From NCBI GenBank assembly GCA_030844895.1, contig CM061225.1, positions 103,058,688 to 103,122,687 of the forward strand: a stretch of 64,000 nt of DNA. Direction: 5' to 3'. The notes under the pieces were generated by a model. That model saw only the letters and a program-made list of their open reading frames with translations, was not told the DNA's origin and ran no database searches. Of this stretch, positions 31,544 through 42,398 are shown piece after piece (the stretch's first letter is position 1; every line of letters begins with the position of its first letter). Source of the stretch: Ambrosia x helenae (Eukaryota; Streptophyta; Magnoliopsida; Asterales; Asteraceae). Made by a program: the position numbers and the translations under genes.

Positions 31544-32711
31544 GACTATAAGGAGTGGTGGGGGGGGAAGAGGTGGGGGGAAGCGCCATGTGGCACTTGT
31601 GGGTCCCTTTTGGGGGGGAAAATAATTGTGGGGAGTGGAAGGGGGGGGAAGAGGTGGGGGGAAGTGACACTTGGCATTTCTTTTTTCTTTTTTTTTTCTT
31701 TTTTTTATAAATTAAATAATAATAATAACAATAACAATAATAATAATAATAATAATAATATAAACGGAAAATATAATAAATTAATAAAAAAATAATTAAT
31801 ATTAAGTTAATAAAAAAATAATTAATATTAAAGTAATAAAATTTTAATTAGTATTTAATTTTACACTTTGAATTTCAAATTTTCCCACCACTGCTCCACA
31901 CAGTACAAACAGGAATTGGTCTGGGCTATGGATTATGTCATGGCCCATCAACAAATGGAGCGACTAACGTTGTCGCCCCCTACCCCCTGGGCTGCTTCAC
32001 TCCCCCAACACCAGACTACTCCCACCCCCACCCCCATCCCCCAACAGCAAACTACCCCCATCCCCATCCCCCAACAGCAAACTACCCCCATCCCCATCCC
32101 CCAAGACCATGGGACTTCCCCAACTGAGGGGGACTTGGAAGCCCTGAGGGAGATTGAGGAGGAGGAGTACTACTATAACCAACCTACCCCTCGTAGTGAG
32201 TACTACTACTTCCCCTCAGATGCGAGATCTGATGGACGGGACAGCTCACGTTCCGTCTCACCCGAGTACTACTTCCCCTGGGACAACTACTCTCCATAGT
32301 GGAGAAAATTAGGATTAATAATTAATTTAGGATTTATTTATGTTTAAATAAGTAATTTAGGATTTATTAATGTTTAAATAAGTAATTTAGGAATTATTAG
32401 GATTATGTAATGGTTATTTATGTAATGGTTATTAAGTTATTTAATTATGTTATTGTTATTTATTTTTTTTATTTAATTTCTTTTTTTTTTAAATACCAGA
32501 TTGTAGTTTTTTTTTTTTAATTAAATGTCTTCATCATAATTAATATTAAATAATAATTGTCATCCAACCACACAATGCCACGTGTCCCCCTACTTTTCCC
32601 CCACGCCGGTGATCCCCTCCCCGCCCCCAGCCCCACGCCAACAATCCCGCCCCTATGGCGGCGGTGTTACCCCCCCTTCCCGCCCCTCTCCCGCCCCCAC
32701 TCCCACTAGTC
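31544..32711 (+). mobile_element. Harbinger-like element with G-rich inverted ends and an ORF
   Basis: TAA flanks both sides (31541-31543, 32712-32714). Left terminus GACTATAAGGAGTGG and right terminus (complement) GACTAGTGGGAGTGG are inverted repeats, followed on both sides by runs of G with aagagg/gagagg. On the left the block ggggaagaggtggggggaag is present twice (about 31565 and 31648). Interior is AT-rich around one ORF. A 3-bp TAA duplication suits the PIF/Harbinger group; no transposase is present. Confidence 0.65.
31868..32299 (+). CDS. Proline/acidic low-complexity ORF inside the Harbinger-like element
   Basis: Up to 143 residues. It has ELVWAMDYVMAHQQMERLTL, then tandem PIPQQQTTPIP units (TPTPIPQQQ, TTPIPIPQQQ, TTPIPIPQ), then an acidic, tyrosine-rich end (EIEEEEYYYNQ...SEYYYF...SPEYYFPWD). 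The ORF is the only open frame of the element, so it may be the remains of an element gene or a captured exon. No domain recognised. The start is uncertain: the first 20 residues are AT-rich and may be non-coding. Confidence 0.45.
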   Translation: MNFKFSHHCSTQYKQELVWAMDYVMAHQQMERLTLSPPTPWAASLPQHQTTPTPTPIPQQQTTPIPIPQQQTTPIPIPQDHGTSPTEGDLEALREIEEEEYYYNQPTPRSEYYYFPSDARSDGRDSSRSVSPEYYFPWDNYSP

Positions 32712-32714
32712 TAA

Positions 32715-34088
32715 ACACGCTACCAAAAGTGAGGGCCCAGTCTTTTGGCATGATGGAACAAAGTAACAAACTTTAAGGTGGACATAACAACATATAAATG
32801 GAAGAAAATGACTTCCATATTGACACATATATAAGAACTAAAAGCAATCACTAAAAACTTGAAGCTTCTTACTTTATTAAAGTATCTAAGCTCCCTCTTT
32901 TCACTATTATTTGGCAAGTTAAGGCTAATTTGAGTTACAAGATTTGATTTTCCTTTTACTTTCGCTTCTTAACATAACAAACATGATGATTACTAATTCG
33001 TAAGGGCATAAACGAGCTATGTCGAGTTTGAGCTCAATCTTAGCTAGGTTCAAGCTCTATTTCTAAAACTCGAATTTGGCTACTACTTAATACTTAACTT
33101 TTATACATTTATTATTACGAATGCAATAAAAAGGTTAATTAATTAATTGTTAGATTTTATATAAAAGATCAACTATCTAAATATACTAAGACACACGTAA
33201 TGAGTTATTAACCAAATAGTCTTTTTAGTTCTAGGTTATTTTCCCTAATTGTTTTTAACAAGCGGTATTAAAGAGTAGACCATGGATTGGTGATCTAAAC
33301 GTCATCAGTCCAAATCATGGTTCTACGATTTTACCAGTCGTGATCATATAAGAAAACCTCACAATGTCATCTGCAACAGATACTTCAGACATGTTAGTGA
33401 TAGTGATATGCCCAAAATATATCGACACATGTTTTACATCAATAGAAAACCATACAAATAAATGATGGTACCAGTTTCAATAATACCGATGTCGGTATCA
33501 ACTTTGTTTGGTTAGAATCAGCTCAGTTTGTTAAGGTATTGTCACTCTTATAATTACAATACCAATAGGTGAAAGGCATATATTATATTGGTTAAATTTA
33601 TATTAACTTATTATTAAATATTAAATTTATATTAAATAAATTGTTAAATATATATTATGCTAAATTATTATCAAATTCATATAAATTAGTTATTAATCTA
33701 TTATAGTTACTATTCATGATCCTCCAATTTTAATATATAGATAATAATATTCCCCTGGTTAGTTTGTTATGATTAAATTATAATTAGGATTAGTTAAGAA
33801 CTATTTGGAGGTAGAAACCATTAATTTGTTTAGTTACTAAGCTAGTCATTTGTGATCATGTTAAGGTCACAATCAACTTGCCATGTAATGTCTATAGCGA
33901 TTGGATAGTCACAACTATATTTATCCCTTACTAAAAACTAATTATACAGTTCTTTCTTTGATTCTACATAGGCCTATATCGGGTCAAAACAAATAATATT
34001 CTTTAGAAATAACGGAGACCGGGTCGGTTTGAACTAAAACTATTTTTGTTTGAAATTTCTAAAAAAGTAACTTGGTTATTATTTGGTA
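32715..34088. other. Unassigned AT-rich spacer
   Basis: No gene, RNA or clear repeat boundaries. Short tandem ttaaatttatattaa iterations occur at 33590-33690. Confidence 0.4.
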
Positions 34089-35749
34089 CTAGTGGGTTTA
34101 CCCGCGCGTTGCGGCGGGATCCAAAAAAACTTGTAATACGCTAGCAGTTTTTCCCACCGTGTGTTGTGGCGGGTAAAATATTAAAATAATTTGACTTTTA
34201 TGGTCAACTATGAAACTAATTAACATGACAAATTCAAATTGTTTGCATATGATACAACATTCCAAAGTTTCCAAAATGGCTGCAAAACAAGAGGTGTCGT
34301 AACTCTATTTGATTAAAGGAATACGTCAAATAACAAGCGGGAAAATAAAACTTCATGTGTCATAAGTGGAAAGGGTCAAATGGACGTGTTGGGTAATGGG
34401 TTAAAACGGGTTGTCTTTAATGCGGGCAAAGTGGTTCATGTCGGCCGACTCGCCCCATAGTTTTACAAATAGTCATTGCCAAAATATGATGACAAAAATT
34501 ATGCTATCACAAAAATAATCTATTTTAGTTTATAAATAAAATGATTTAGGCGGCTATAAGCTTGTAAGCACTAAAGATATAACACGGGCACTTCCAACCC
34601 ATTTGACCCACTTGAATAATTTTTTTTATTTGACCCTTTTGACCTATTAGGGAAACATTATAACCCAAAATGACCCATCAAGTAAAATGTCTCAAGGATC
34701 ACCATGTAAATAGCATTCAAACCTTAACGACTCGGTTTTTATGATAAACATTGTATCCTTGAACGTCGATATCAACTTTCGCATCCTTGACGAATCCCAT
34801 AGTAACAACTGCAACTATCTGTTGATTAAAATACCTAAAAGATGATTATAAAATCTAAAATAATACATAAGTAACAAACTTAATAAAGACATCACATTTG
34901 AATCCTGGATATCTTTTCCACGAAGAATCATCCGGAATCCAAGAGAAATTCTTAGATAAAGAATTGATGCATAACTCTGAAAGAAAAGGTATAAAGGTGC
35001 ACAAATTTTTAAGAATTGTATTATAAAGAATATGATCTTTTGAGTTATTTTATTACTCATAACTAACGGCTATTCATGAGTTAATTAAAGAATTAATTTC
35101 CTAAAAATATAAGAAATATAAAACAAAATTATAACTATTTAATATAAATCGTACAACTTTACCGTAACATATTAATATATAAAGCTAAACTACAAAGTGT
35201 AGAAAAACCGGTCTAACAATTTTATGAATAGATTGGAGTTGAAATAATATGCTTTTTAACAAGAAAATGGTGTTGGAAGTACTTATAACCTCTTAAATCG
35301 CTTTATTCGGACTAATTATATTTTAATGATATTTTATACATTAATTATTTTTAAAACTCAAGAAAAAAGGAATTTAACTCCTTACAAATTACCCGTCCTG
35401 ACCAACCCGTTTTGACCCGTTTTGCATTATTTTTTTGTACAATTGCTATCAAAGATGGTACATAAGGGTATAAATGGAAGAAACGGTGTAAAAATTTGGG
35501 GATTTTTAAAACTCAAGAAAAAAGGAATTTAACTCACAAATTACCCGTCCTGGCCAAACCGTTTTGACCCGTTCTAACCGTTTTGTATTATTATTTTGTA
35601 CAATTGTTATTAAAGATGGTACACAAGGGTATAAATGGAAGAAATGGTGTAAAAATTTGGGGATTACACTTTAGACTCTTGAGATGCCATCTTAACTTTG
35701 ACAATATGGATATATTTGCTCATGCCTCCCCTTTATAATGAAGTATAGA
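34089..35749 (-). mobile_element. Non-autonomous Helitron 2
   Basis: Minus strand begins TCTATACTTCATTATAAAGG (preceded by A) and ends with the hairpin CCCGCCGCAACGCGCGGG (34118-34101), 8 bases and CTAG followed by T. That is a full set of Helitron termini, 1661 bp apart. A second complete tail lies only 52 bp inside (CTAG 34141-34144, hairpin 34153-34173, same 8-base spacing). The interior has a direct duplication (35350-35665) but no Rep/helicase gene. It must be moved by a helicase encoded elsewhere. Confidence 0.88.
35350..35667. repeat. Tandem duplication, about 160-bp unit, inside Helitron 2
   Basis: Two copies starting tttttaaaactcaagaaaaa (about 35347 and 35505) and ending gtaaaaatttggggat. 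The copies differ at several sites and by short indels. Contains the phrase aacccgttttgacccgtt. Confidence 0.85.
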
Positions 35750-35809
35750 TAATCATAAGAAGATACCCAAAATGCACAATAATTATAAAATATACATATA
35801 CATACCTAC

Positions 35810-35952
35810 CCAAAATGGAATACTTGACATAGTTCAAATGCTTTGATATTGTTATGTAATTCTTCAAGAGCTGTGCATAAAACTCCTAGCTTTCTTATGT
35901 AGTCCTTCACATCTTCATTCTTATGTATTTCTTCACTCCAAATAGCAACCAT
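35810..35952 (-). pseudogene. Candidate captured exon, unknown protein
   Basis: The minus strand has a 48-codon frame starting MVAIWSEEIHKNEDVKDYIR, then KLGVLCTALEELHNNIKAFE and LCQVFHFG. It then meets a splice-donor-like GGTAGGTATGT, and an acceptor-like AG precedes the methionine. Composition and heptad-like spacing suggest a genuine helical protein segment; I do not recognise it. It lies between two Helitron 5' ends (35749 and 37535), both on the same strand, where Helitrons typically carry host exons. The frame upstream of the methionine is closed by TGA 7 codons earlier. Confidence 0.4.
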
Positions 35953-37506
35953 CTTCGTGATGCAAGGAGGTCATATCCAATTGTTCAAGAATTTACAGTA
36001 AGTTAGATAATGTGGATGCAACTTACAATACATTAGCGCAATATAAAAGTCGAATATTGAATAGATATAGAGATATTTAATAAAATAAAGAAGCAGCACC
36101 TTTGAATACATAAACCTTGGCATTGCAAAAAAAAAACGGCATCTTAATCAACAATTGGATGAAGGAAATGTTTGCACGAATCATAATCAATTATTACACC
36201 GTAACAAATTCATAAACAAACAACAAAATACAACGATTATGAGCAACAAGTACCTCCTCCATGTGTTAAAAGCAAAATCAACGAAAACAAAACAAATTAG
36301 AAAGAATTTGGGTTAACCGTAGGCGGTAGGTTAAAGAAGAAGATGATTATTGAAAAGGGCGATTATATTGTTGAGCCAATTCTATAACTCCATGTGCTAA
36401 TAAACTTGGTTATTAAGATAGGTTTAATGGTGGAGGTAATATTGTAGGTGTTACATGGGTCACGATTTTATTAAAATAATATTAATAAAAATTAAAAGGA
36501 TACCTTTATACAACTATGAGAAATTGTAGTACCCGTACTGAGTACAAATCCAAACGAAAATAACATAAAATACAACATAAAATGATTCAAACCTAAGATT
36601 TCATCAAGAGCTAGAACCGCGTCTTCTTATATGATTTCTTCTTCGTCTTTAACGAAGACTTGAACCGCGTCCTTTTGTATGATCCTTCTTGGTTGCAAGA
36701 ATTAACAAAAAAATAATGTTGACGGTTGTGACTTAGGCACGTGTTTAACATGCTTCCCTCAAAACAAATTCCGTACCTCTACTCAAGATAACGCGTCTGT
36801 TTCCTAGGGTACAACAGCCGAAGCAGTCTATACTGGCGGAGAAGGCCACACGCCCAAGGTTGCACCGGATAAAATTATAGTGTTAAAACTTGTGGAACAA
36901 ATAATAATAGAAATGTGGTGGAATCAAGTATAGAAAAACTTATCTCTACAGGTTCCCAACATATGAACATATGGGTCAAGTTTTCCTTCTTCTTCAAGAA
37001 TTATTTTATGGATCCTCTTCTTTATTTTTCTTGTATTTTTTTAGTCTTTCAAATGAGGCAGAAAACCTTTTATGTATACAAGACCTAAGGATGAGTGTAG
37101 AGACTAACTTAATTAGAGCCATAAACTCTAATAAAGTGAAATAAAGAACTCTACTCAAGAGTCTCCTTAATAATTTCACTAAAATCAATTAAATTCCATT
37201 CATCATATTATTAATTTTTTGTAATTTCTAACATCTTATTGAATGAATCATTCATTGGTAACATTGATGATGAAGAAGGAAAACCATAAGGCAATTGATG
37301 TTTGTGAGGGTAGGGATGGAAAAATAGGGTAGTATTGTAAAAGTGTTTTGATATTGTAAAGGATGATGTGGGTGAAATGTCTACATTACCCTCCTAAGTG
37401 TCTTAATTGTCTCAACTATCCCCATAATAGCCTTAAATTTCTTGCTTAAATATGTTGTACATGTTGCTTTTTAAGTTGTACGGAAATACAAATTACCATC
37501 TTGTAC
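35953..37506. other. Possible Helitron interior, no gene assigned
   Basis: Between the candidate exon and the second Helitron 5' end. A basic stretch on the minus strand (36690-36600; GSYKRTRFKSSLKTKKKSYK, then KTRF-stop) could be a terminal exon, with duplicated accgcgtc. Not strong enough to call. Confidence 0.3.
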
Positions 37507-37535
37507 ATCACTCCTCCTTTATAATGTATTATAGA
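37507..37535 (-). mobile_element. Second Helitron 5' terminus (head)
   Basis: Minus strand TCTATAATACATTATAAAGG after A is close to the head of Helitron 2. No matching 3' tail is found between here and 35750; the nearest tail is that of Helitron 2. Either its tail was lost or this head shares the downstream tail. Confidence 0.6.
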
Positions 37536-38084
37536 TTATAGATAAAAACCTATTGATTGATGATAAAAAAAAGTAACGAATTTATTATAATTTATAAATA
37601 ATAACTAAATTTATTAATTTGTATCGTAATCTAAATATTTTAATGAATTAAGTTATCAATTAATAAGAAAATTACTCAAAAGTGTATATTTATTAATGAA
37701 TTAAGTGTTACATGTTATCCTAATTCTATACGCAATATACGATGTTGACATATACATACACGTAAATGTATTTAACAGCGAGGCAAGACGATGCAAACTA
37801 ACTCAACGTACACCCCCCTTTACCACTTACAATAAAAGCATTATACTTGGTATATACGATAAGCATGAAAACTAACATTTCATGATCACAGAAAAGAATG
37901 AAATTGACTTGGGTTTTGTTTTATGCTATCATTGCTTAGTAACCAGTATGTTAGTTTTAAAAAAAATTATAAAAAAAAACAACAATATTAATTTTTATTG
38001 CACAACAAGGTGTTGGATAATAGGATATTTAAGAGCATAATTAGTATATTTATATCATCATTATAAAATAATAAAATGTTCTTA
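37536..38084. other. Unassigned AT-rich spacer
   Basis: No feature supported. Confidence 0.4.
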
Positions 38085-38168
38085 TCAAGTATAGGATTTG
38101 GTTCAAATGATAACCTTTTCCCAAATTGAGAACTAGAGAACCATTCTGGGCCACACATTTCTCTAAGG

Positions 38169-38213
<45 letters not shown>

Positions 38214-38530
38214 AAAAATCGCTGCTTTATATGTAAGGAAAATTTTATTTTTTATTTTTTTTGTATTTTTTTTTCAGTATACACATGTGTATAATTGCAT
38301 TATACACATATGTATAATGCTATATACACATATGTATAAATGAAAAAAAAAATTCAAAAAAAATTAAAAAAAAAATTTCCTTGCATAAAAATGTGCGATT
38401 AAAGCAAAAAAAAAAAAAAAAAAAAAATTTTTTTTTTTTTTTTTTTTTGCCTTTATATGAAATGTGTGGCTCAGAATGGTTCTCTCAGTTCTCAAATAGG
38501 GGTTGGTTCTCTTAGGATCCCTACCCATCA
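38085..38530. mobile_element. Foldback MITE with long T and A runs
   Basis: The two ends are near reverse complements: ttgagaactagagaaccattctgggccacacattt (38125-38160) pairs with aaatgtgtggctcagaatggttctctcagttctcaa (38460-38497). Between them lie a T run of 40 (38172-38211), tacacatatgtataat palindromic repeats in the centre, and an A run followed by a T run (38405-38449). A related end motif, caaatgagaa, occurs at 59160 and 59615. Confidence 0.75.
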
Positions 38531-39479
38531 AGTATATTAATTACTTCTTATGTATACTCCAAATCTCCAATGGTGACTTTTGTTCATGATTTCAAATTTT
38601 CAATGTGTTTAACTACTTTATTATAATGGAAAATTTAAGCAGTAAAATAATGTTGGTTAGAAGGTATAAAGTAGGGGGTTTCAATTGACAAAGTCATTTG
38701 AGTTAAGGTGTTGCTCCTATTGAGATCAAGGCTCGAGCCCGTCAAAAGCGGAGTTGGTGTAATTTAAGCCACTCAAAAACAAAAAGGTGGAAAGTGTACA
38801 TTCATATAAGCCGATCTATGAGATCAACGAAATTACTAATAGAAACGCGAGATTTTGTTGTAATTTATTAACCCACATTCGCTCACAATCTGTAGGGCAT
38901 GAAACGATGAAAGGGTGGTGCAAAAATGTGGAGCAAAGGTTGGTTAGTAAAGTGGGCCGAGGTAGCAAGACAAGGTCTTGGTATGATAAACGGATTGGTG
39001 ATGATTACATGTGGCAAACGGATCGGGTCGGTTCGAGATGGCTTGCGGGTTAAAACGGAATCGGGTCAATTAAAAAAAAGGGGTTGTATTGGTTCAGGTC
39101 GGAACGGGTTCGGGTCAAAACGAGTTTCGGGTCGGGTCCAGGTCAAAACGGGCTTCGGGTCGGTTCGGTTCTGGTTGGGTTTAAAAAATGGTTTTTTTAG
39201 TATTTACAAGTAAAAGAGAAAAAAAAAAACCCCCCAAATTTATACTTTGTTAAAACGGGTCAAAACGGGTCAGTCGGTTGGGTTCAAAATAGTCATAATT
39301 GGTTGTGGATTAAGGTCATTAAACACATTTATGGGCGTGGTTTCCAACGTCGTTAGGCGGTACCAACTCGGTTGACAAGAGAGTTGCGAGTACTCGGTCA
39401 TAGTCGGTGACACTCAAGGGTGACTCGCCGAGTACTCGGCCTAGGCAGGGAGTACTCGCTGAGTAATCGGCGCCTAAAC
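38531..39479. other. Intergenic DNA with degenerate CGGGTC repeats
   Basis: At 39005-39290 short iterations of aaaacgggt / cgggtcggttc in one orientation make ORFs that are not genes. At 38690-38780 ggctcgagcccg and a possible A box hint at an old SINE, too weak to call. Cagtactcg-like iterations lie at 39375-39470. Confidence 0.35.
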
Positions 39480-39852
39480 AGAATTTTTACAACCATGTTT
39501 ACCGGAATAGTATTGAAAATTTTGGAATTTCTTGAGTTATTAAAGGTAAGGGTGTATGGGCATTGGGCAAGAATTATTAAATATGTACGTGATTTGAATG
39601 ATGGTGACATGATTTCTCTTTCGATGATAAAGAAGAAAGTAGGGAATCAGAATAACACATATTTCTGGAAGGATATTTGGTTGGATAATACTCCATTGTC
39701 TTCGTGTTTCCATATATTGTTTAAATGTTTAAACTAGAGGTTCATACAAATTGTTTGATTAGTGATTGTTTGAATTCTTGAGGGTTGTGTTGGAATTGGA
39801 GGCGAACCTCATCCCATTGTAAATCCCATTTAGAATAATAATAAAAGCATAC
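39480..39852 (+). pseudogene. LINE ORF2 fragment
   Basis: The frame 39545-39735 reads HWARIIKYVRDLNDGDMISL, then KKKVGNQNNTYFWKDIWLDN and TPLSSCFHILFKCL. This is the conserved link between RT and the zinc-binding end in plant LINEs (compare NGSTILFWGDTWIRDVPLRL in the 20.5 kb LINE). A shifted frame continues with CWNWRRTSS at about 39790. It is cut by a SINE at 39854. Confidence 0.65.
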
Positions 39853-39853
39853 G

Positions 39854-40147
39854 AATCAATTTCCGAGCACTCTCGGACACCCTTTTGGCGAATCAGGTAC
39901 TCGAGAGTACCCGGGCCACCAATTGCCACCAATTCCCGGGAAAACCCGACCACTCACCCGCCCGAAGGCACGACAGTGAAATAATCGGTAAAACCGGTCG
40001 GGATCAGGACTCGAACCCAAGCCATTGGCCGGGTCATCCCTCATTTTTCCTCCACCAATGTCCTCTAAATGTAGCTAGTGGGAATTGAACCCAAGCGTCT
40101 CATAGGAAACTTTAGGCCCTCAATCAACTAGGCTACAAGTGTTGGAC
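39854..40147 (-). mobile_element. SINE with two B-box-like motifs
   Basis: Flanked by aaaagcatacg at 39843-39853 and 40148-40158. On the minus strand: A box tagcctagttgattgagg, B box gggttcaattccc, then a second B-like motif gggttcgagtcctg, then a domain with actgtcgtgccttcgggcgg that is shared with the SINE at 42074. No terminal A tail is obvious. Inserted at the end of a LINE fragment. Confidence 0.8.
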
Positions 40148-40158
40148 AAAAGCATACG

Positions 40159-40990
40159 TTTTTTTAAACAGAAAAGGCTTTATATCTATAAATAAAAGGC
40201 CAGCCAGAAGCTAAAAAACACTAAGCACCAGACACCAAATCAGAAAAGCTTTTAAAATATAAAAGCATATGTATATTTTAAAGGCTTATTTTCAGTAGTC
40301 GTACATGATATTCGAAATCTTTAAACGATACTGGTTAGAACTTTTTTGTTAGTCTTCAACTTTCACCTGATCGTAATTAGTGGAAAAAAGCAAGATGTTA
40401 TTTTTTTTGTTTATTTTGATCATGTTCCTACATAAATATCTAACAATAAAAATTTTCATGTACAATTCACTCCTCCCTCGAGATGCAAATGACAAGCAAC
40501 AAGTAAGAGCCTGATAGGTTTTTAAAATGAATCCATATGAATGCACTAATGAGTAACTATCACCTCACTTTTACCTAAATTAAACTTGACAAATTACACT
40601 TATAACAAACACTCTAAAATTAAACCTATATCATATCCATAATTCCAAATTGTTAGGGGTCAATGTTGGTGGGGTTTCCCACCGACAAAGTTAACCCCTG
40701 AACTTTAAAGAATTACATATTTAGTCCATTTCTTTGTTTTAAGTTTGAAAATTTATATTTTTAGTCCGTTATTTTGTTTGTAGGTTTTGCTCCTTGAGTT
40801 TATTTTCTCGCGTGTTTATTTTTATATACCTGTCGGTATAAATTGACGTTACGATGTTAACGGTATAAGTTCAATTATTTTTTTGCGTGCGAATTTTTAT
40901 ATACGTGCCAGTATAAATGCGAGTTGGTCTACGTTTCGACTTAAATTTTACGTAAATTTTGTACTGGACCAAGTTAAAAGCATTATGTTT
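40159..40990. other. Unassigned spacer
   Basis: 40159-40240 starts with a T run and aaggctttatatctataaat, possibly the 3' end of another LINE on the minus strand. From 40660 a low-copy-looking tract (ggggtttcccaccgacaaag) follows. No gene seen. Confidence 0.3.
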
Positions 40991-41226
40991 ACACTTTTTA
41001 GTAATTGTCTTATATGCATTGTGGTTTACAATTGTGTGTAGCGCATTGTGTCTTATGGATTGTGTTTTACACTTCGTGTGTTATTGCACGGTTTGACCCG
41101 CCACGTGCTACACTTTTTAGAAATTGTCTTACATGCATTGTGTTTTACGAATTGTGTGTAAAGCATGTGTCTTACGGATTGTGTATTACACTTCGTGTGT
41201 TATTGCACAGTTTAACCCACCACACA
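40991..41226 (+). repeat. Tandem duplication, about 119-bp unit
   Basis: Two copies of acactttttagNaattgtctta ... acttcgtgtgttattgcac, then the second ends cccaccaca. Internally each copy has shorter attgtg(t)tttac iterations. Confidence 0.85.
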
Positions 41227-41240
41227 TCGTCACAACACAG

Positions 41241-41416
41241 CAGGGGCGGACATAATTAAATAGGAGGGGTTGCGGGCGTTGCGGCTCAACTTCACGTGCG
41301 TAGTGGAAAATTAGTGGAAAATTTGGTTTTTTTTTACGAAATTTGAAAAACGTTGCTACTAAAATGAAAAAAATAAAAAACGTTACTACTAATTTTGTGG
41401 CCTAGATCCGCCACTG
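41241..41416. mobile_element. Small hAT-like MITE
   Basis: Termini caggggcggacata and ctagatccgccactg (complement CAGTGGCGGATCTAG) are imperfect inverted repeats of the CAG-GGCGGA type common in plant hAT elements. Interior: two copies of aaaacgttRctactaa. The flanking 8-mers do not match. Confidence 0.6.
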
Positions 41417-41935
41417 GTTTCGGTTTTTTTTGCCGAACCGGTTTCGGTTCCAAATCGGTTCGCTACAGTACCGGTTCCTGGCCGAACCGGTTTCGGTTCC
41501 AAACCGGTTCAGTTTTGGACCGGTTTTGTCGATTCGTAAGACCGGTTTCGGTTCGGTTTCAGTTTTGGTTTGTTTCGATTTCGGTTCTTAATCGTTTTTC
41601 GCGCACTTTTTAAAATCGTATAAATTACATAAAATTTAACTTTTAATAACTTTTAGGGTTTTTTAAAAAAAGAAATTGAATACTAATACAAAAAAACAAA
41701 GTTTTATTTGTGTTTATGACCAAAAAAATGTATTTTTGTTAAACCGGTTTCGGTTCGGTTTCGGCCGGTTTGTGTACCGGTTTCGGTTCGGTTTCGGTTT
41801 CTTTTGACCGGTTTTTCCGTCTGTTTTAGGCTGGTTTTCGGTTCGGTTCGGTTTGAGATTTTTTAGTATCGGTTTCACGTGAAACCGGTTTTGACCAGTT
41901 TCGGTTTCCGAACCGGTTTTTTTGCTCACCTCTAC
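41417..41935. repeat. hAT-like repeat made of CGGTTTCGGTT iterations
   Basis: Dozens of variants of accggtttcggttc flank an AT-rich centre (41600-41740). The right end is gctcacctctaca, i.e. TGTAGAGGTGAGC on the minus strand, a typical start of this repeat class. ORFs on both strands are repeat translations. Confidence 0.55.
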
Positions 41936-42073
41936 ACGGCGTGCAGAATACTCATTCCTATCTCAAATGTCATCATGTACCATTTGTAGGACCCATCCAG
42001 TCTAACCTCATAAATACGAAAACTCAATCCTAATACGCCCCGTTCACCTAACTGACATTATATTAATTAAGTT

Positions 42074-42381
42074 TTTTTTTTTTGATCGGCGAACAACTGT
42101 GTGGCAACCACCCTTCCGGGGCGCCGTGCCCAAGAATCGACTACTCGACCTCCAGCAGCCCCCGCCTTCTCCCGATGCGCGGAAACCCGAGCCCCACCCG
42201 CCCTAAGGCACGACAGTGTTATAGAACTCGGTAAAATCTCGCCGCCCGTCAGATTCGAACCGGCGCCACCCGTATTCGATCTTCACCCGGATACCAAACC
42301 ATAAATGTTGGAAGTGGGAATTGAACCCATGATCACCTAGGTGAATATAAGACATCTCCACCACTCCACCACAATGGATGG
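42074..42381 (-). mobile_element. SINE with 17-bp target duplication
   Basis: attatattaattaagtt flanks it at 42057-42073 and 42382-42398. Minus strand: A-box-like tggtggagtggtggagatg, B box gggttcaattccc, a second B-like box ccggttcgaatctgac, the shared actgtcgtgccttagggcggg domain, and an A tail (T run at 42074-42081). Same family as 39854-40147. Confidence 0.9.
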
Positions 42382-42398
42382 ATTATATTAATTAAGTT

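Noticed and set aside
31610..31795. ORF with poly-Asn end
   Set aside because: G-run plus (AAT)n translation in the Harbinger-like element.
42101..42304. ORF rich in Arg/Pro
   Set aside because: Antisense reading of the SINE at 42074-42381.
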